This document shows positions 14,334 to 15,527 of a stretch of DNA of 15,527 nucleotides, piece by piece. This stretch comes from Microgenomates group bacterium. Its GTDB lineage: Bacteria > Patescibacteriota > Microgenomatia > UBA1400 > PJMF01. The stretch lies in assembly GCA_009776965.1 (NCBI GenBank), contig WRMU01000016.1:1-15527 (forward strand). The letters are read 5' to 3'. The notes beneath the pieces are model-generated. The model was not told the DNA's origin. It searched no databases and saw nothing but the letters and a program-made list of their open reading frames with translations. How positions within the stretch are numbered: position 1 is the first letter of the stretch; each line of letters starts with the position of its first letter. Both the position numbers and the translations under genes were made by a program.

Positions 14334-14362
14334 ATTATACCACACCCCCTCCCCTCCGTCAA
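14334..14362 (-). promoter_or_regulatory. Strong promoter upstream of the Ig-like surface gene
   Basis: Minus-strand TTGACG (14362-14357), 17-nt spacer and TATAAT (14339-14334) preceded by TGG. The predicted start near 14327 falls at the outer edge of the 21-bp inverted repeat and about 12 nt before ATG 14315. Confidence 0.75.
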
Positions 14363-14444
14363 CCCCATCCACCTCCAAAACCCCTCCTCTCCCTTTTTGC
14401 AATTGACGGTCTTGCATCTTCTCCATTTTTTCCCCTTTCCTCCC

Positions 14445-15527
14445 TTAAAACAAACTGACCGCGCTCACACTCGGCAGCACCGGAGTCACCACACTAGCTG
14501 ATATCTTCGTCCCCCCGCAGCTAATCTCTGTGTTTGCGTTCAGCCCCGTCCCGCTCGCATAAAGCACCCCTCCCGTATTAGCGATCGTTATCCCCTGATC
14601 GCTGTAGGGCAGAGCACAGCCCGCCAAGTTTACCACATTAGCATCTCCCAATTTAATATTAAAAGCAGTGTCTTTGATCGTTTTTATCGCCAATGCCTTT
14701 TGCGCGATAGTAAAACTCACATAGGTGCTCTCCGCCGCACCTCCTTGTGTATTACGCACCACCACCGTCCCCGCATACGTCCCCGCCGGCAGCTCATCCG
14801 CATTCCAACTCAAACTCCAATTTTCGGCGTCGTTGCGCTTTCCAAGCGCAACGACGCTATTTTTATTAATGCATTGTCCATTGGTTGTGCAGACATCCGC
14901 CGTCACCACTGTCGTCCCCGACCGCGTCAGTCCTGTTCCTCCGTAGTTATCTCCGTCATAATTATCTGCTCCATTGGCCGTCCCCGTCATGGTAATCACT
15001 GTTCCCGCCGCCAGAGCACTCCCATTGGTAGGTGCATTGATTGAGACTACAGACTGGCTCCCCGGACAATATCCTTCATTTAAGCAGTACGGCCTACTAT
15101 AGGTACCTTCTCCCTCAAGTGTTAAGACTTCAGACTTTATCCACAAAGCCGGCTCAACCCCAAGACGGTAACGGCGTTGCCCGCGTACACCGAATACGTC
15201 GCACGGTACGCGTACACACGCCACGCGTACGATCCCGACGTCGAATAGGCGTTTCTAAACCAAGGATGTCGAACTCGAGGATTAGCTGGTCCCTGCAACT
15301 GTAAATAGCCCAGCGTCCCGTTATCCCTCATATACTGTAAATTAGCAATCCCCGAATAACTCGGATCGGGATTAAATACATTAATATAATACCCCACATC
15401 CGTATTACTATAAGGCGTATTCTCATCGCTCACCGCACAATTCGAAGTTCCCCATCTCGCCAAACAAAAACTCGCCCCGCTACCCGCCTGATGGGTCGAA
15501 AAAACCTGATTTTGAAAGGTTCCGTTC
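14445..15527 (-). CDS. DUF6273-like plus Ig-like surface protein, 3' part, interrupted by a -1 frameshift
   Basis: The minus-strand frame is open from the right edge to a TAA at 15137, and a second frame continues from about 15160 to 14445. Joined at the run of four G (15161-15158, minus strand), the protein reads ...VYAGNAVTVLG-VEPALWIKSEVLTLEGEGTYSRPYCL. This matches the usual end of DUF6273-type domains (GVRPAL.LKSD...G.GT..PY). Before it, DVGYYINVFNPDPSYSG...LGYLQLQGPANPRVRHPWFRNAY is consistent with the same domain. After it come an Ig-like module (SVVSINAPTNGSALAAGTVITMTGTANG...LPAGTYAGTVVVRNTQGGAAESTYVSFTI) and a C-terminal module KDTAFNIKLGDANVVNLAGC...GITIANTGGVLYASGTG. The N-terminus is outside the window. 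The shift may be a sequencing error or a true inactivation; the site is not a canonical programmed slippery heptamer. Likely extracellular; function unknown. Confidence 0.75.
14827..14857. repeat. 14-bp perfect palindrome inside the Ig-like coding sequence
   Basis: GCGTCGTTGCGCTT (14827-14840), loop tcc, and AAGCGCAACGACGC (14844-14857) form a perfect stem. On the plus strand it is followed by TATTTTTATT, so it looks like an intrinsic terminator, but it lies in an open frame on the minus strand, where it encodes VVALGKRNDAEN. It keeps the reading frame. Confidence 0.75.

Noticed and set aside
14827..14866. Intrinsic terminator on the plus strand
   Set aside because: There is no plus-strand gene upstream and the hairpin lies within an open minus-strand coding frame.
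1..15527. CRISPR array or insertion-sequence transposase
   Set aside because: No regularly spaced direct repeats and no recognisable transposase frame were seen.
1..15527. Alternative genetic code (TGA as glycine)
   Set aside because: TGA terminates the 996-1697 gene, mutM and the glycosyltransferase at sensible protein ends.

Overview
The window reads as ordinary chromosomal DNA of a small-genome, fermentative bacterium, most likely a Candidate Phyla Radiation (Patescibacteria) member. The evidence is the gene mix: an L-lactate dehydrogenase beside a PduL-type phosphotransacylase, a FemAB-type aminoacyltransferase, large Ig-like and beta-propeller surface proteins, and anchored proteins of unknown function. 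Genes are tightly packed and clear Shine-Dalgarno sequences are rare. TGA is a normal stop (1695-1697, the mutM stop, the glycosyltransferase stop), which argues against the recoded Gracilibacteria/Absconditabacteria. The assignment is inference; no rRNA or marker phylogeny is available here.

Layout. 1-793 (minus): 5' part of a secreted Asp-box (BNR) propeller protein running off the left edge, 17 nt behind tRNA-Phe (811-886). 887-995: divergent promoters sharing a 9-4-9 palindrome. 996-1697 (plus): membrane-anchored HELIH protein. 1785-1861: tRNA-Lys(CTT). 1943-3959: compact, AT-rich type II restriction-modification pair, cytosine-5 methyltransferase then endonuclease. Its 3' end overlaps convergent mutM (3949-4827). 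4956-6932 (plus): large secreted protein. 6971-7900 (minus): ldh, divergent from an anchored OB-like protein (7939-8397) and pduL (8405-8995). 9001-9220: roughly 220-nt imperfect palindrome, a candidate structured RNA. 12335 down to 9204 (minus): operon femAB, pyrH, glycosyltransferase. 12366-14315 and 14445-15527 (minus): two cell-surface proteins with related C-terminal modules. The second runs off the right edge, carries a DUF6273-like domain and is broken by a -1 frameshift.

Functional themes: cell-surface and envelope construction (FemAB, glycosyltransferase, Ig-like and propeller proteins), mixed-acid fermentation (Ldh, PduL), genome defence (R-M) and base-excision repair (MutM). Several promoters have extended -10 boxes (TGn-TAtAAT), and several -10 boxes lie only 6-8 nt before the start codon, which predicts leaderless mRNAs. 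The items most worth a second look are the 9001-9220 palindrome, the 21-bp inverted repeat in the leader of the 12366-14315 gene, the shared divergent-promoter dyad near 930, and the frameshifted surface gene with a 14-bp palindrome in its coding sequence.
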